In this document: positions 44,838-54,760 of the stretch, piece by piece
Numbering within the stretch: the first letter of the stretch is position 1
How the letters are laid out: each line of letters begins with the position of its first letter
From: Aurelia coerulea
Taxonomy: Eukaryota > Cnidaria > Scyphozoa > Semaeostomeae > Ulmaridae
DNA: 64,000 nucleotides
Assembly: GCA_039566865.1 (NCBI GenBank)
Contig: CM076957.1
Location: 11,479,896 to 11,543,895, forward strand
Reading direction: 5' to 3'
Notes under the pieces: generated by a model
The model's database searches: none
Seen by the model: the letters and a program-made list of their open reading frames with translations, nothing else
What the model was told of the DNA's origin: nothing
Translations under genes and position numbers: made by a program

Positions 44838-45345
44838 ATGTATTTGCTGGTATTGGTAAGAAAACGGCATGAAAAGCCTCACCCATCATTTGCAGATGCA
44901 TTCATAACCTTGTCACAAGGCCATAATTCCCTGTCAGATGCTCATATTTATGGAATCGAGCGTTTCTCCTCTTATACGAAACGATCCATAAAAGCAGCTA
45001 GGAAGGAATTGTTTACTCATAAGCGGAGGCAGGTTGATGATATCCCTTCTGCAAGGGAAGCACAAACGCAACACATTAAATGCGTCATCTACCAAGGAGC
45101 TCATATTTGCGGGAAGTGTCTCGTCAAACGCCCAGAAATCCCGTGCCCTGATAAATGGGGATAGCAGCGTGATCAGAACAGCCCGCGATGTCACTTATGG
45201 GCTATTCTTCTTGATGCACCGATGGCCTACCAGGAACTGATCAAATGCTCCTATAAGTAAAGGTGTGGTGGACAGTGCAAATGTGTCAATGCCGGACTTA
45301 CGTGTACTGCTGTGTACAGATATGATGGAGACTCCTGAGCCCATC
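44838..45345 (+). pseudogene. Transposon protein C-terminal fragment, centre
   Basis: The frame starts at MYLLVLVRKRHEKPHPSF, with a IKCVIYQGAHICGKCLV block and PEIPCPDKWG just before a stop at 45164. Past that stop, other frames continue with LLDAPMAYQELIKC and a GGQCKCVNAGLTCTA Cys-rich end. It is the only long coding block in the loop of the foldback element, so it is probably the remaining piece of its original gene. Broken by stops; function unknown. Confidence 0.5.
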
Positions 45346-45742
45346 GTAGGCCGCTCACTTTAGTTATACAATGAAGCAAAATATTTCACTATCTTATCAG
45401 TCACCTTTCTCTTTCAATGGATAGCACGTAGGATTGTTTTTCGAATGAACCAATGCAAATAACTTTTGGAGATTGCCATTGCATAATGAATTGTGTGTAA
45501 CAAGGTGCAGCATATCTCAATAGTTACGTGAAACTTTCGCTTTGGGGAATCATGCACCAGTGCCACAATGTAAATAAAGCATTGAGGAACATTTGTGAAT
45601 GTCCGTAGATCCATAATTCTCAGCGTGTCAACCTTGTTAAGACTGCAAGACTACCAAGTAACGTATTTAGCTGTCACTCGTTCCATTAGATACACACCAG
45701 ATTTTTATTTGGGGAATTGGGCTCTAGTGCTCCCGTCTAAAA

Positions 45743-45754
45743 TTATTATTATTA

Positions 45755-45812
<58 letters not shown>
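45743..45812. repeat. (ATT)n microsatellite
   Basis: About 23 ATT units with one interruption, directly before a hairpin. Confidence 0.95.
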
Positions 45813-45813
<1 letters not shown>

Positions 45814-45912
45814 AAAACACCACTGTTTATTTGAATACGTTTCGATAAAAATCTTCTTCAGTTTTATCGATACGTTTTATCGAAACGTATTCAAATAAAC
45901 AGTGGTTTTTAT
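45813..45912. repeat. Hairpin with 37-bp arms
   Basis: Arms 45813-45850 and 45875-45912 pair nearly perfectly (CACTGTTTATTTGAATACG against its complement). The minus strand contains CTGAAGA, a short GAT/ATC stem and GAAACGT, recalling a hammerhead core, but helix I is poor. It may be a decayed Penelope-type terminus inserted next to the microsatellite. Confidence 0.5.
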
Positions 45913-47064
45913 ATTTTATTTTCTGTTTATACATGATGGTGGTTTAGTTTATAAATATTATCATTATTATTATTATTATTGATAGAAATATTATATAAAA
46001 CCTAAATACGGTACAAGATTTCGGCAAAATCTACACTGGCATTGGCACTCATTTCTTTTCCAGGCTTTGATTTTGGTCTTTAACTCAGTCAGGCTGATTG
46101 ACTGTCTAATCAAGGCTAGAAGCTTATCCAATAACTGTGGACCCTAAATCAAACAGTTTCTGGGCCATACATGACTTATCTCACTTTGGGTAGACTAAAG
46201 GGACTAAAGTTGCGATCATTTTCGAGGTTATGCTGTTAGGTTTATGGACAGAAAATTTCATTTATAAAAGGAGGTATATAAAATTCACAAAATAGCATTT
46301 GGGGGCATTTTTAAGAATGGCTCTATACTTCGTGTTTCTCAGCATGTGTAGCTTTCTAAGACTACCAAGTAATGTATTTATCCGTCACTCGTTTTGTAAG
46401 TCACACAAGTTTTCACATTGGCGGATTGGGCTCCAGTGCCGCCGTTTAAACAGCATTGGGGGGGGGGGAATTTTTAGGAATGGCTCTATATTCCATGTTT
46501 TTCAGCATGTCAAACTTGCTTAGTCTACTAAGTAATGTATTCATTCGTTACTTGTGTCATTAGTTACACCAGTTTTTCACTTTTGGGGATTGGGCTCTAG
46601 TGCCCCCATCTAAAAATAGCATTTGGGGCCATTTTTAGGAATGGCTCTATATTCCATGTTTTTCAGCATGTCAAACTTGCTTAGTCTACTAAGTAGTGTA
46701 TTCATTCGTTACTTGTGTCATTAGTTACACCAGTTTTTCACTTTTGGGAATTGGGCTCTAGTGCCCCCATCTAAAAATAGCATTTGGGGCCATTTTTTGG
46801 AATGGCTCTATATTCCATGTTTTTCAGCATGTCAAACTTGCTTAGTCTACTAAGTAGTGTATTCATTCGTTACTTGTGTCATTAGTTACACCAGTTTTTC
46901 ACTTTTGGGGATTGGGCTCCAGTACCCCCGTCTAAAAAGAGCATTTGGGGGCATTTTTTGGAATGGCTCTATATCCAATATTTTTCAGCGTGTCAAACTG
47001 CCTATGTTTACCAAGTTTCATGCTTTTATCACAAAATGAACATTCCAACCCTAAATCTGCCGTA

Positions 47065-47420
47065 CCACGAATCTAACCTGCAAAAGCAGAAACGTCATAT
47101 ACCTATTAGAATGCACACTTTGCTCTAAACAATATGTCGGAAAATCTGAATGGCCCTTCAACTTTAGACTCAACAACTATAGGCACAGAATCAAATCAAC
47201 AGACTATGATAAACTACTCCCTGTCGAACAACACTTTCGCTTATCAAACCACGACTTTGCCAGAGATGCCAAATTTACCATCATAGAAAAAATTGAAAAG
47301 AACGTATCGGATGAAATTACGTCGATATCACATGAAGACAACTGGATATTACGTCTTAGAACTCTCACCCCAAATGGCCTAAACGGCAAGCTTAACCACC
47401 CAGAAAATATAAGACTATAG
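47065..47420 (+). pseudogene. Penelope GIY-YIG endonuclease domain
   Basis: The frame reads TCKSRNVIYLLECTLCSKQYVGK (the C..YLL.C..C..QYVG signature of Penelope GIY-YIG domains), then FRLNNYRHRIKS, LPVEQHFRLSNHDF and FTIIEKIEK, ending PENIRL before TAG at 47418-47420. It is intact as a domain but out of frame with the upstream reverse transcriptase. The domain cuts target DNA in complete elements. Confidence 0.85.
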
Positions 47421-47583
47421 ATCTCTAAACAGATGGACAGGCAACAGAATTACGCTCATTTTTTTGTTATTACATTGTTCCCCTGTGACCTGTCATTTTC
47501 TTAATCATACATAATTTGAAACAACTAATTTAACGTCACATTTATAAAAAGAATTTATAAAACTGTTGTGTTAGAAAGTATAA

Positions 47584-47632
47584 CTCATTCTCCTGATGAT
47601 GACCACACAGTCGAAACTAGTTGGGAATTGAG
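47584..47632 (+). ncRNA. Hammerhead-ribozyme-like motif in Penelope 3' region
   Basis: Helix I: CTCATTCTC (47584-47592) pairs with GGGAATTGAG (47623-47632), nine pairs with one bulged T. Core CTGATGA (47593-47599), one extra T, helix II GAC/GTC (47601-47603, 47610-47612) with loop CACACA, then GAAA (47613-47616). Helix III is the self-complementary ACTAGT (47616-47621), followed by T47622 at the cleavage position. All parts lie in the order of a type I hammerhead. The short palindromic helix III implies action as a dimer. It is 164 bp after the GIY-YIG stop. Confidence 0.7.
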
Positions 47633-48388
47633 AAAGAATTTATATACATATATATTCCTGCTCGTCTTTATTTTTGTTCATCTTTATATATATATATTCT
47701 AAATATATTTCTTTATGAATATTCTATATAAGATTACAGATAATATTTAGTAAGAAAATAGATTTAATTATATATGTCGATTACAATCCATATATTTGCA
47801 ATCGATATGTATTTTAACATGTTTTACTTTTGTCCACTATGGCGTGGGATAAAATTCCACGTTTCCCAGTACCCATGAAAACTGTTACCGTAGGCTACTG
47901 AAAGAATGCCAACTACGGCTGCGGTTCACGGCGAGCGGGCTCGCGAGCTCGCGGCTGGTGAGCATTTAACAGCAACAAACAACAACAAACAACAACAAAA
48001 GTTCTCCAACATAAGATAATGAATTCTCCCTAACTTGTTGAGGATACCGAGGACTGCCCCTTTTGTCTAAGCCTTTTGTTATGCTGGTAAAGTTCTAAGC
48101 ACATCAACAGCTGGGGAACCTATTACCATGCGCGAGAATCTCTTTGTTTCTTTGCTAATCCTTGTTTGGATTGTGGTTCGATTCTCCGCCCACATTCTTT
48201 TCACAAACCAAAATATGCTGTCTGCGCATGATCACAGGTTTCCTTTTTGGGGGATAACCGTAGCTTGGAACTTTGATGATTCGTATCCCCAACAAAACTA
48301 CGTCAATGGACGTCATAGTTTCGCCATTTGCCCTGTCAATATGCAAGCGGAAGATATGGCAAGCGATAGCGATATGATAGGCCTATGA

Positions 48389-48530
48389 CAAGCGGAAGAA
48401 CTGCCAACTCTGGAAGAAACATTGGTACGAAAGAATGAAGCCATTTGCTGCGTTGCTGTTTTCATTTGCAAGGATAAGGAAATAAACAAACCAGACAAAC
48501 TCCAGACAGCAGATCTTACTTTGGCACTCT
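48389..48530 (+). other. Exon-like open stretch ending at a splice donor
   Basis: After a TGA at 48386-48388, the frame QAEELPTLEETLVRKNEAI..ICKDKEINKPDKLQTADLTLALW is open and ends at CTCTG|GTAAGT. The same stretch occurs in unit B (53008-53149) with an in-frame 6-bp deletion. Protein-like composition and an in-frame indel hint at selection, but no family is known. Confidence 0.3.
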
Positions 48531-48775
48531 GGTAAGTTGTTATCTCGTGTGGACCTGATTATAGAATGCAGGTCCCACGCAAGCTATCCACAGTGGCAAC
48601 CAACAACCCACACAGTCGGTCATTGTTATTTTGAGCAATTAGCACATAGTCTGATAGTGTTGTGTGGGTAGTTATGTACAAACATTGCACGTACATTGTT
48701 CTGAACAAAGGAAGCTTATTGTTTCTTACTAACACACTACAACACTCTTTGTAACAAATGAGGCAAGGCCAATAG

Positions 48776-49305
48776 GTACTGTAGGGCTGGTTCGAAAGCT
48801 AAGAAACAACCCTAACTGAATTTAAAAAGCTAAGGAACTGCATTAAAACTGTATTTACAGTTTTTATTTTATGTTTTCTTTCACCAGCGTTTATCATCGT
48901 AATTTCGGGAATTTCGGGTAATTTCGGAGGCCGTAATTTCATACCTTCATTTAAAAAAACCATTATTTTCAACACTCACCTTTCGTGTTTTTGTTCTCAA
49001 AGTTTTCACATCCCCTCGGCGGCCTCTTTAGTGAGTTTTGATTTTCCTATCACACTGTCACACTCAACATGTTTTTGACAGTGTACTGTTTCTACATTGT
49101 TTTGAGTGCGAATTATGTTTTTATTTGTTTTGAGATCTTACAAAGTAATTTGGGAGCCCTTTTGACAAAACAAAATTTACTTTACACTTCCAGCATTAAA
49201 AATATAAGAAACAAGTAAGAAACTGTTGGTAGCAAAATGGCCCCGAAATTATAAGAAACTGCCTACCAGCCCCGGACCTTAGTTTCTTATAAAAAAATGT
49301 GTATA
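48776..49305. repeat. AAGAAACT-type repeat, unit A
   Basis: GGGCTGGTTCGAAAGCTAAG on the left mirrors CTGCCTACCAGCCCC and CTTAGTTTCTTATAAAA on the right. Same family as 30230-30599. The matching copy in unit B is 53688-54220. Confidence 0.5.
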
Positions 49306-50093
49306 AGTAGTGAAGATTTGGATTTAGGCTTACTAGGCCCTCATAGCTTCAAACTCACCGAGGAGGCTCAAGCACAGCTTGTAGGTACATCACTAATCTT
49401 GAAAGTTAGGCCACATCATTAATGCACTGTACTGTTAGTCTTAATCTTTCCTTCCAAACGCTGTCACAGCCCTGCAATAATACTGCAGAGAAAAACAAAG
49501 GCAAAGAAGCAGCATCAGGATCGTCTACTTTACCAGGCATTAAAAGGCCTGCAACGTATTTGCCCCTTTATCGACAGGGCAGAGCCTTTTTTAAGGGGTT
49601 GTAAGTGGGGAGGCAAATCCTAAAAAGGGGATATGTTAGTCTGATTGGCTAGAAAAGCAAGCTAAAAAAAGGAAATTTACGAATCCAAATATATATCAAA
49701 CGGGCTAGCTAAAATCAAACTACAATAGGACAAGAATACTTTGTAAAGAGTGTTGTGTAAGACTTATTTGATATTTGACATACTTGATTTACAAAACTCA
49801 TCGCGCATTCTCGTGAGCAGCGGCGTGGCCAGAAATTTTAAGTTAGGAGAAAGGAGGGGGTCTGGGGGCAAAGCCCCCAGGAAAATGTTCAGGGCCACAC
49901 CCTTTACTTTGGCTTAGAATGGCTCTCCCAATATCCTGCTTGCCATTAGCGAAAAGGAAACTTTGAGAGTTTTGTGACATTTATCCTATGCGTGAGTAAC
50001 ATTTTTGAAAAAACATCCTTGACTTTGGCTGAAACATCCTGTCTCTGTTGGTAAACAGTCCTGTTCTGGTATTCCATTCATCTACACATGGCT

Positions 50094-50364
50094 AGCCTAT
50101 GCGTAGACCCATTATCCCAAAGGAGGAAAGGGTCTACGAAACAAAGAGCAAAGGCTTGCTACGGCCGTCCAATTAATCATTCAAATCCCCTTTTCAAATG
50201 ATGTGTGAAACGCGTTGAAACCATAGAAATAGAAATATTTCTATGGTTGAAACAAAGGCTGCATAAATTAAGTTTCCAGAAATCTAGAAACCTCAGTAGC
50301 AAGCCTTTGCTCTTCGTTTCGTAGACCCTTTCCTCCTTTGGGATGATGGGTCTACGCGTAGGCT
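50094..50364. mobile_element. 271-bp Mutator-like MITE, unit A
   Basis: Inverted repeats of about 68 bp start AGCCTATGCGTAGACCCAT. The 10-bp ACACATGGCT is duplicated at 50084-50093 and 50365-50374. Long terminal repeats with a 9-10-bp duplication suggest the Mutator superfamily. The copy in unit B is at 55573-55843 with the same duplication, so insertion preceded the segmental duplication. Confidence 0.75.
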
Positions 50365-50659
50365 ACACATGGCTTTTTCAGTGGCAGCGCACGTTTGTTG
50401 CCTACGATGGAGATATGATAGCTGCGAAGGGCAGTGGTGGCGGCAAGAAAAAGACTCTAGATTATTGGACAATTTAATCTAGCTTCTAATAAAAACAAAA
50501 TAAACAACAGATAATTGTTGAATGTTTGAATGTATCTAGCTATTGAATGTTTCTTACTCTACTTTAAGATTTTCCTATGTTTAGACATTTCTGAAAATCA
50601 TGCAGTTTCTTGTAACAAATACGTGTAAATTCAAATATAAATACCACAATAAGGATACC

Positions 50660-50990
50660 GTGCTCGTTTCAAATCTTAAAGTTCCCCATCTTAAAGTACC
50701 CCGTTTTAAACTTAAAGTACCCCGTTTTAAAGTTCCCCATTTTAAAGTTCCCCGTTCCCCATTCCCCGTTTTAAAGTTCCCCATTTTAAAGTTCCCCGTT
50801 CCCCATAAGGTCTAAACATTGAAAAGATAAGAAACTCGTATGAAACTCTGAATCTGATAATTTTAAGAAACTTCCAGTCTGGCCGAAACTTAGTTTCTTA
50901 TAAAAATACGTTCTGGGGTCAGTTCCCCGTTCCCCGTTCCCCGTTCCCCGTTCCCCGTTTTAAAGTTCCCCAAAGTTCCCCATTTTTTCG
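50660..50990. repeat. TTAAAGTTCCCC and GTTCCCC microsatellites
   Basis: Irregular tandem copies of TTTTAAAGTTCCCC(A/G) at 50669-50805 and a GTTCCCC heptamer run at 50931-50958. Between them lies an AAGAAACT-family fragment. Absent from unit B. Confidence 0.85.
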
Positions 50991-51089
50991 ACATAGAGAT
51001 AGAAATACTGCAAGCCTTTGCTCTTCGTTTCGTAAAAAATTGCAATAGCTTATTCCCCCCCCCCAGTTTTAATGTTAAAAAAGGCCCTG

Positions 51090-51450
51090 CGACAGGGGGC
51101 TTCACGTATTTGCTTTTTGTCGGTAGGGGGCACAGTGTATTTGCCGTTTATCAAACAGGGGCTAAAAGTATTTTCCGTCTATAAACCGGGGGCTCAATGT
51201 ATTTGCCATTCATTGAACGGGGGCTCAAAGTATTTGCTGTCTATTGAATGGGGTCTCAAAGTATCTGCCGTTTAGTAATGAAAGGGGTCCATGTATTGCT
51301 CGTTTATCAAATGGAAGTTCACAGTTTTTGCTGCTTATTAATAGGACTGCAACGTATTTTCCCCGAGCCCCCGTTCGAGTTCGATAGAGAGAATCGAACA
51401 GGGGCTAAAAGTATTTGCCATCTATCGAACAGAAGCTCAATGTATTTTGA
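51090..51450 (+). repeat. 31-bp tandem array, forward, unit A
   Basis: GTAT(T/C)TGCCGTTTATCAAAC-type units start at 51137, 51168, 51199, 51230 and 51261, a fixed 31-bp step, with less regular units on both sides. About 11 units. The period is not divisible by three, so frames through it are incidental. The unit B equivalent is 56000-56365. Confidence 0.85.
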
Positions 51451-51679
51451 AAAACCAAAAATTTCCACTTAGGCCCTTTTTTCCTCTCAAATGGATTGGG
51501 CTCATTTTCCTATTAAATGCACTTGCTAACTCGAGGTTAATGATTAAATACCTTAAAAAGGGTTCAAATAATGTCCTCCAAAAGTTTGTTTTGAGTTTCG
51601 ACATTTATCCGCTTCAGAATCGGCCAAAGTCGATCGGGCATTTTTCATCGATTTTTTGTAAAACTTTCATGTTGCCCCC

Positions 51680-52140
51680 TGTCGATAAAGGGGCAAATAC
51701 GTTGCAGGCCTTTTAATAAGCGGTAAAGACTTTGAACTTCCATTTGATAAACGAGCAATACATGGACCCCCTTCATTACTAAATGGCAGATACTTCGAGA
51801 CCCCATTCAATAGACGGCAACTACTTTGAGCCCCCGCTCGATAGACGGCAAATATGTTTAGCCCCTGTTTGATAAACGGCAAATACGCTGTGCCCCCTAC
51901 CGACAAAATGCAAATGCGTGAAGCCCACTGTCAATAAAGGGGCAAATACGTTGTACTCCTTTTAAAAAGCAGCAAATATTCCATTTGATAAACGAGAAAT
52001 AAATGGACCCCTTGCATTACTAAACGGCAGATAGTCTGAGCCCACGCTTGATAAACGGCAGATACGTTCTGCCCCCTACCGACAAAATGCAAATACGTGA
52101 GGCCCCTTGCCGATTAAGGGGCAAAAGAGTTGTACTCCTT
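51680..52140 (-). repeat. 31-bp tandem array, inverted, unit A
   Basis: The same unit in opposite orientation (GATAAACGGCAAATACG), about 14 degenerate copies. Together with the forward array it forms the arms of a foldback structure around a 230-bp centre (51450-51680). Unit B has the inverted array at 57945-58247. Confidence 0.85.
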
Positions 52141-52470
52141 ATTTCTCGTTTATGCCAAATTTACCATCATAGAAAAAATTGAAAAGAACGTATCGGATGA
52201 AATTACGTCGATATCACATGAAGACAACTGGATATTACGTCTTAGAACTCTCACCCCAAATGGCCTAAACGGCAAGCTTAACCACCCAGAAAATATAAGA
52301 CTATAGATCTTTAAACAGATGGACAGGCAACAGAATTACGTTCATTTTTTTTGTTATTACATTGTTCCCCTGTGACCTGTCATTTTCTTAATCATACATA
52401 ATTTGAAACAACTAATTTAACGTCACATTTATAAAAAGAATTTATAAAACTGTTGTGTTAGAAAGTATAA

Positions 52471-52519
52471 CTCATTCTCCTGATGATGACCAAACAGTCG
52501 AAACTAGTTGGGAATTGAG
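52471..52519 (+). ncRNA. Hammerhead-ribozyme-like motif, unit B copy
   Basis: Same structure as 47584-47632: CTCATTCTC/GGGAATTGAG helix I, CTGATGA (52480-52486), GAC/GTC helix II, GAAA (52500-52503), ACTAGT (52503-52508) and T52509. The only change is in the helix II loop (CAAACA for CACACA), which leaves all paired and core bases intact. Confidence 0.7.
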
Positions 52520-53171
52520 AAAGAATTTATATACATATATATTCCTGCTCGTCTTTATTTTTGTTCATCTTTATATATATATATTCTAAATATATTTCTT
52601 TATGAATATTCTATATAAGATTACAGATAATATATAATAAGAAAATAGATTTAATTATATATGTCGATTACAATCCATATATTTGCAATCGATATGTAAT
52701 TTAACATGTTTTACTTTAGTCCACTATGGCGTGGGATAAAATTCCACGTTTCCCAGTACCCATGAAAACTGTTACCGTAGGCTACTGAAGGAATGCCAAC
52801 TACGGCTGCGGTTCACGGCGAGCGGGCTCGCGAGCTCGCGGCTGGTGAGCATTTAACAGCAACAAACAACAACAAACAACAACAAAAGTTCTCCAACATA
52901 AGATAATGAATTCTTCCTAACTACGTCAATGGACGTCATAGTTACGCCATTTGCCCTGTCAATATGCAAGCGGAAGATATGGCAAGCGATAGCGATATGA
53001 TAGGCCTATGACAAGCGGAAGAACTGTCAACTCTGGAAGAAACATTGGTACGAAAGAATGAAGCCATTTGCTGCGTTGCTGTTTTCATTTGCAAGGAAAT
53101 AAACAGACCAGACAAACTCCAGACAGCAGATCTTACTTTGGCACTCTGGTAAGTTGTTATCTCGTGTGGAC

Positions 53172-53463
53172 GATGTGATGAAGTTCATCCAAAAATTATG
53201 CAAAAATCGCGTAGGCCTTCTTACTTTTTAGTAAGTTCTTAGGCTACAGCCCTGAAGAAGTCCTGCATGGCAGGACGAAATATTGGCAAAAAATAAATCT
53301 AATCATATTTGCTGTTGTTTTTGTCGTGTTGCAGTGTTTCTGCCTCTAAATTTATTCATTTTTTCGTCATCGCAAGCATCTTCGGATCCTGCAATCGACG
53401 TTGGTATCGTGGCCTTTACTTTTTCAAATTATTCTTAGGCCTACTTGCATTTTATTTTTCGGC
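53172..53463 (+). mobile_element. 292-bp hammerhead-bearing insertion (retrozyme-like)
   Basis: Present in unit B between GTGTGGAC and CTGATTATAG, which are contiguous in unit A (48547-48561), so both borders are known within a base or two. It contains a hammerhead-like motif at 53249-53287 and no ORF. Size and ribozyme match what is known of animal retrozymes and solo Penelope terminal repeats. No target duplication is evident. Confidence 0.6.
53249..53287 (+). ncRNA. Hammerhead-ribozyme-like motif with 7-bp helix II
   Basis: CTGAAGA (53252-53258), one extra A, then a perfect helix II GTCCTGC/GCAGGAC with an ATG loop (53260-53276), and GAAA (53277-53280). Self-complementary ATAT (53280-53283) forms the minimal helix III, and T53284 is at the cleavage position. 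Helix I is GCC (53249-53251) with GGC (53285-53287). Confidence 0.6.
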
Positions 53464-54227
53464 CTGATTATAGAATGCAGGTCCCACGCAAGCTATCCAC
53501 AGTGGCAACCAACAACCCACACAGTCGGTCATTGTTATTTTGAGCAATTAGCACATAGTCTGATAGTGTTGTGTGGGTAGTTATGTACAAACATTGCACG
53601 TACATTGTTCTGAACAAAGGAAGCTTATTGTTTCTTACTAACACACTACAACACTCTTTGTAACAAATGAGGCAAGGCCAATAGGTACTGTAGGGCTGGT
53701 TCGAAAGCTAAGAAACAACCCTAACTGAATTTAAAAAGCTAAGGAACTGTATTAAAACTGTATTTACAGTTTTTATTTTATGTTTTCTTTCACAAGCGTT
53801 TATCATCGTAATTTCGGGAATTTCGGGTAATTTTGGAGGCCGTAATGTCATTCCTTCATTTAAAAAAACCATTATTTTCAACACTCACCTTTCGTGTTTT
53901 TGTTCTCAAAGTTTTCACATCCCCTCGGCGGCCTCTTTAGTGAGTTTTAATTTTCCTATCACACTGTCACACTCAACATGTTTTTGACAGTGTAAGGTTA
54001 TAGCAACTGTTTCTACATTGTTTTGAGTGCGAATTATGTTTTTATTTGTTTTGAGATCTTACAAAGTAATTTGGGAGCCCTTTTGACAAAACAAAATTAA
54101 CTTTACACTTCCAGCATTAAAAATATAAGAAACAAGTAAGAAACTGTTGGTAGCAAAATGGCCCCGAAATTATAAGAAACTGCCTACCAGCCCCGGACCT
54201 TAGTTTCTTATAAAAAAATGTGTATAT

Positions 54228-54760
54228 TGATTATTATTATTATTATAATTTCTTTATTTTTAGTAGGCTAATTTAAAAGAATAGCTACAATACAGCTAAT
54301 TAAGGCCTACTTTAAAAATATTACAGATACTAAAACAAATTCATAAAAAAGAAATGTACAATCCGTGTATATTTACAAAAAGATTATATGATAAAAGCAT
54401 CTATCCTGTTAGGAACCCCACTTTAGGAATATAAATCTTGCAGAGCCTACAGTTGCATTTATCACCTTTCCAGCATCTAATTCGTTTTTTGAAAATAGGA
54501 AGGGTATTGGATTGTTTTATTTCTAGCGGTAATAGTTGCCACAGTTTATTTCCAAGGTAGGTTATGCTCTCAATTCCAAATGACGTAGTCCGTACCTTTG
54601 GAAGTTGAGCATCATTGCCACGCCTTAGATTGTAGCTAATATTTCGTTCCGTGAAAATATCCTTCATGAAAGGTGGGTTTAGATCGAACTTGGTTTTATA
54701 CATTTCTGTCATTAACAACTGTAGGTTTCTTACATGGATTGGTACCGATTAAAAAAATAT
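54228..54760 (-). mobile_element. 5'-truncated LINE specific to unit B
   Basis: A minus-strand LINE tail with (AAT)n at 54228-54245, absent from the matching site in unit A (after GTGTATA, 49305). ATAAGTAGTG appears twice at its 5' side (54759 and 54781 regions), separated by a short GATTGGTACCGAT copy that also duplicates nearby sequence. So the 5' junction was rearranged. Confidence 0.75.
54401..54718 (-). pseudogene. LINE ORF2 C-terminus
   Basis: An open frame of 105 codons: LNPPFMKDIFTERN, NLRRGN, SFGIESITYLGNKLWQLLP, and the end RCWKGDKCNCRLC, the W..C.C..C cluster shared with the LINEs at 2.6 and 62.6 kb. Reverse transcriptase is missing by truncation; no internal stop. Confidence 0.8.

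Larger units (their letters stand above)
43488..47062. mobile_element. 3.6-kb foldback transposon with tandem-repeat arms
   Basis: Inserted in the Penelope element with TA on both sides (43486-43487, 47063-47064). Ends CGGCAGATTT and AAATCTGCCG are inverted, and the match continues over 100 bp. Each arm then holds about five tandem units of about 160 bp containing CATGGAATATAGAGCCATTCC and GGGGGCACTAGAGCCCAATC (43540-44310 one way, 46285-47010 the other). Internal to these, a Cys-rich coding remnant also occurs inverted on both sides. The architecture recalls foldback (FB-like) elements. Confidence 0.75.
39631..47640 (+). mobile_element. Penelope-like element, interrupted twice
   Basis: A 5'-truncated Penelope-like element: reverse transcriptase in 39631-40172 and 42860-43487, GIY-YIG region 47065-47420, then a 3' region with a hammerhead-like motif. 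Two DNA transposons interrupt it: 40177-42855 with TTAA flanks and 43488-47062 with TA flanks. Across the first insertion the reading frame continues, so the element was coding when it was hit. The true 3' border is unclear because Penelope terminal repeats vary. A second, partial copy begins at 52152. Confidence 0.85.
47266..52151. repeat. Segmental duplication, unit A
   Basis: From ATGCCAAATTTACCATC inside the GIY-YIG frame onward, this unit repeats at 52152-58247 with near identity (a difference every 50-100 bp by eye). Relative to B, unit A has 280 bp extra (about 48020-48300) and a C-rich stretch (50660-50990). It lacks a 292-bp insert, a LINE and a 1.3-kb block. Confidence 0.9.

Noticed and set aside
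45813..45912. Fifth hammerhead on the minus strand
   Set aside because: CTGAAGA, a GAT/ATC stem and GAAACGT are present, but helix I has only about two pairs next to the core. Kept as a hairpin only.
47935..47966. CpG-island promoter (GAGCGGGCTCGCGAGCTCGCGG)
   Set aside because: Only about 30 bp GC-rich, palindromic, with no transcription start features. It is part of the duplicated unit.
51090..52140. CRISPR-like array (31-bp regular spacing)
   Set aside because: Units are contiguous and degenerate with no unique spacers between constant repeats, and the genome is eukaryotic. It is a minisatellite.
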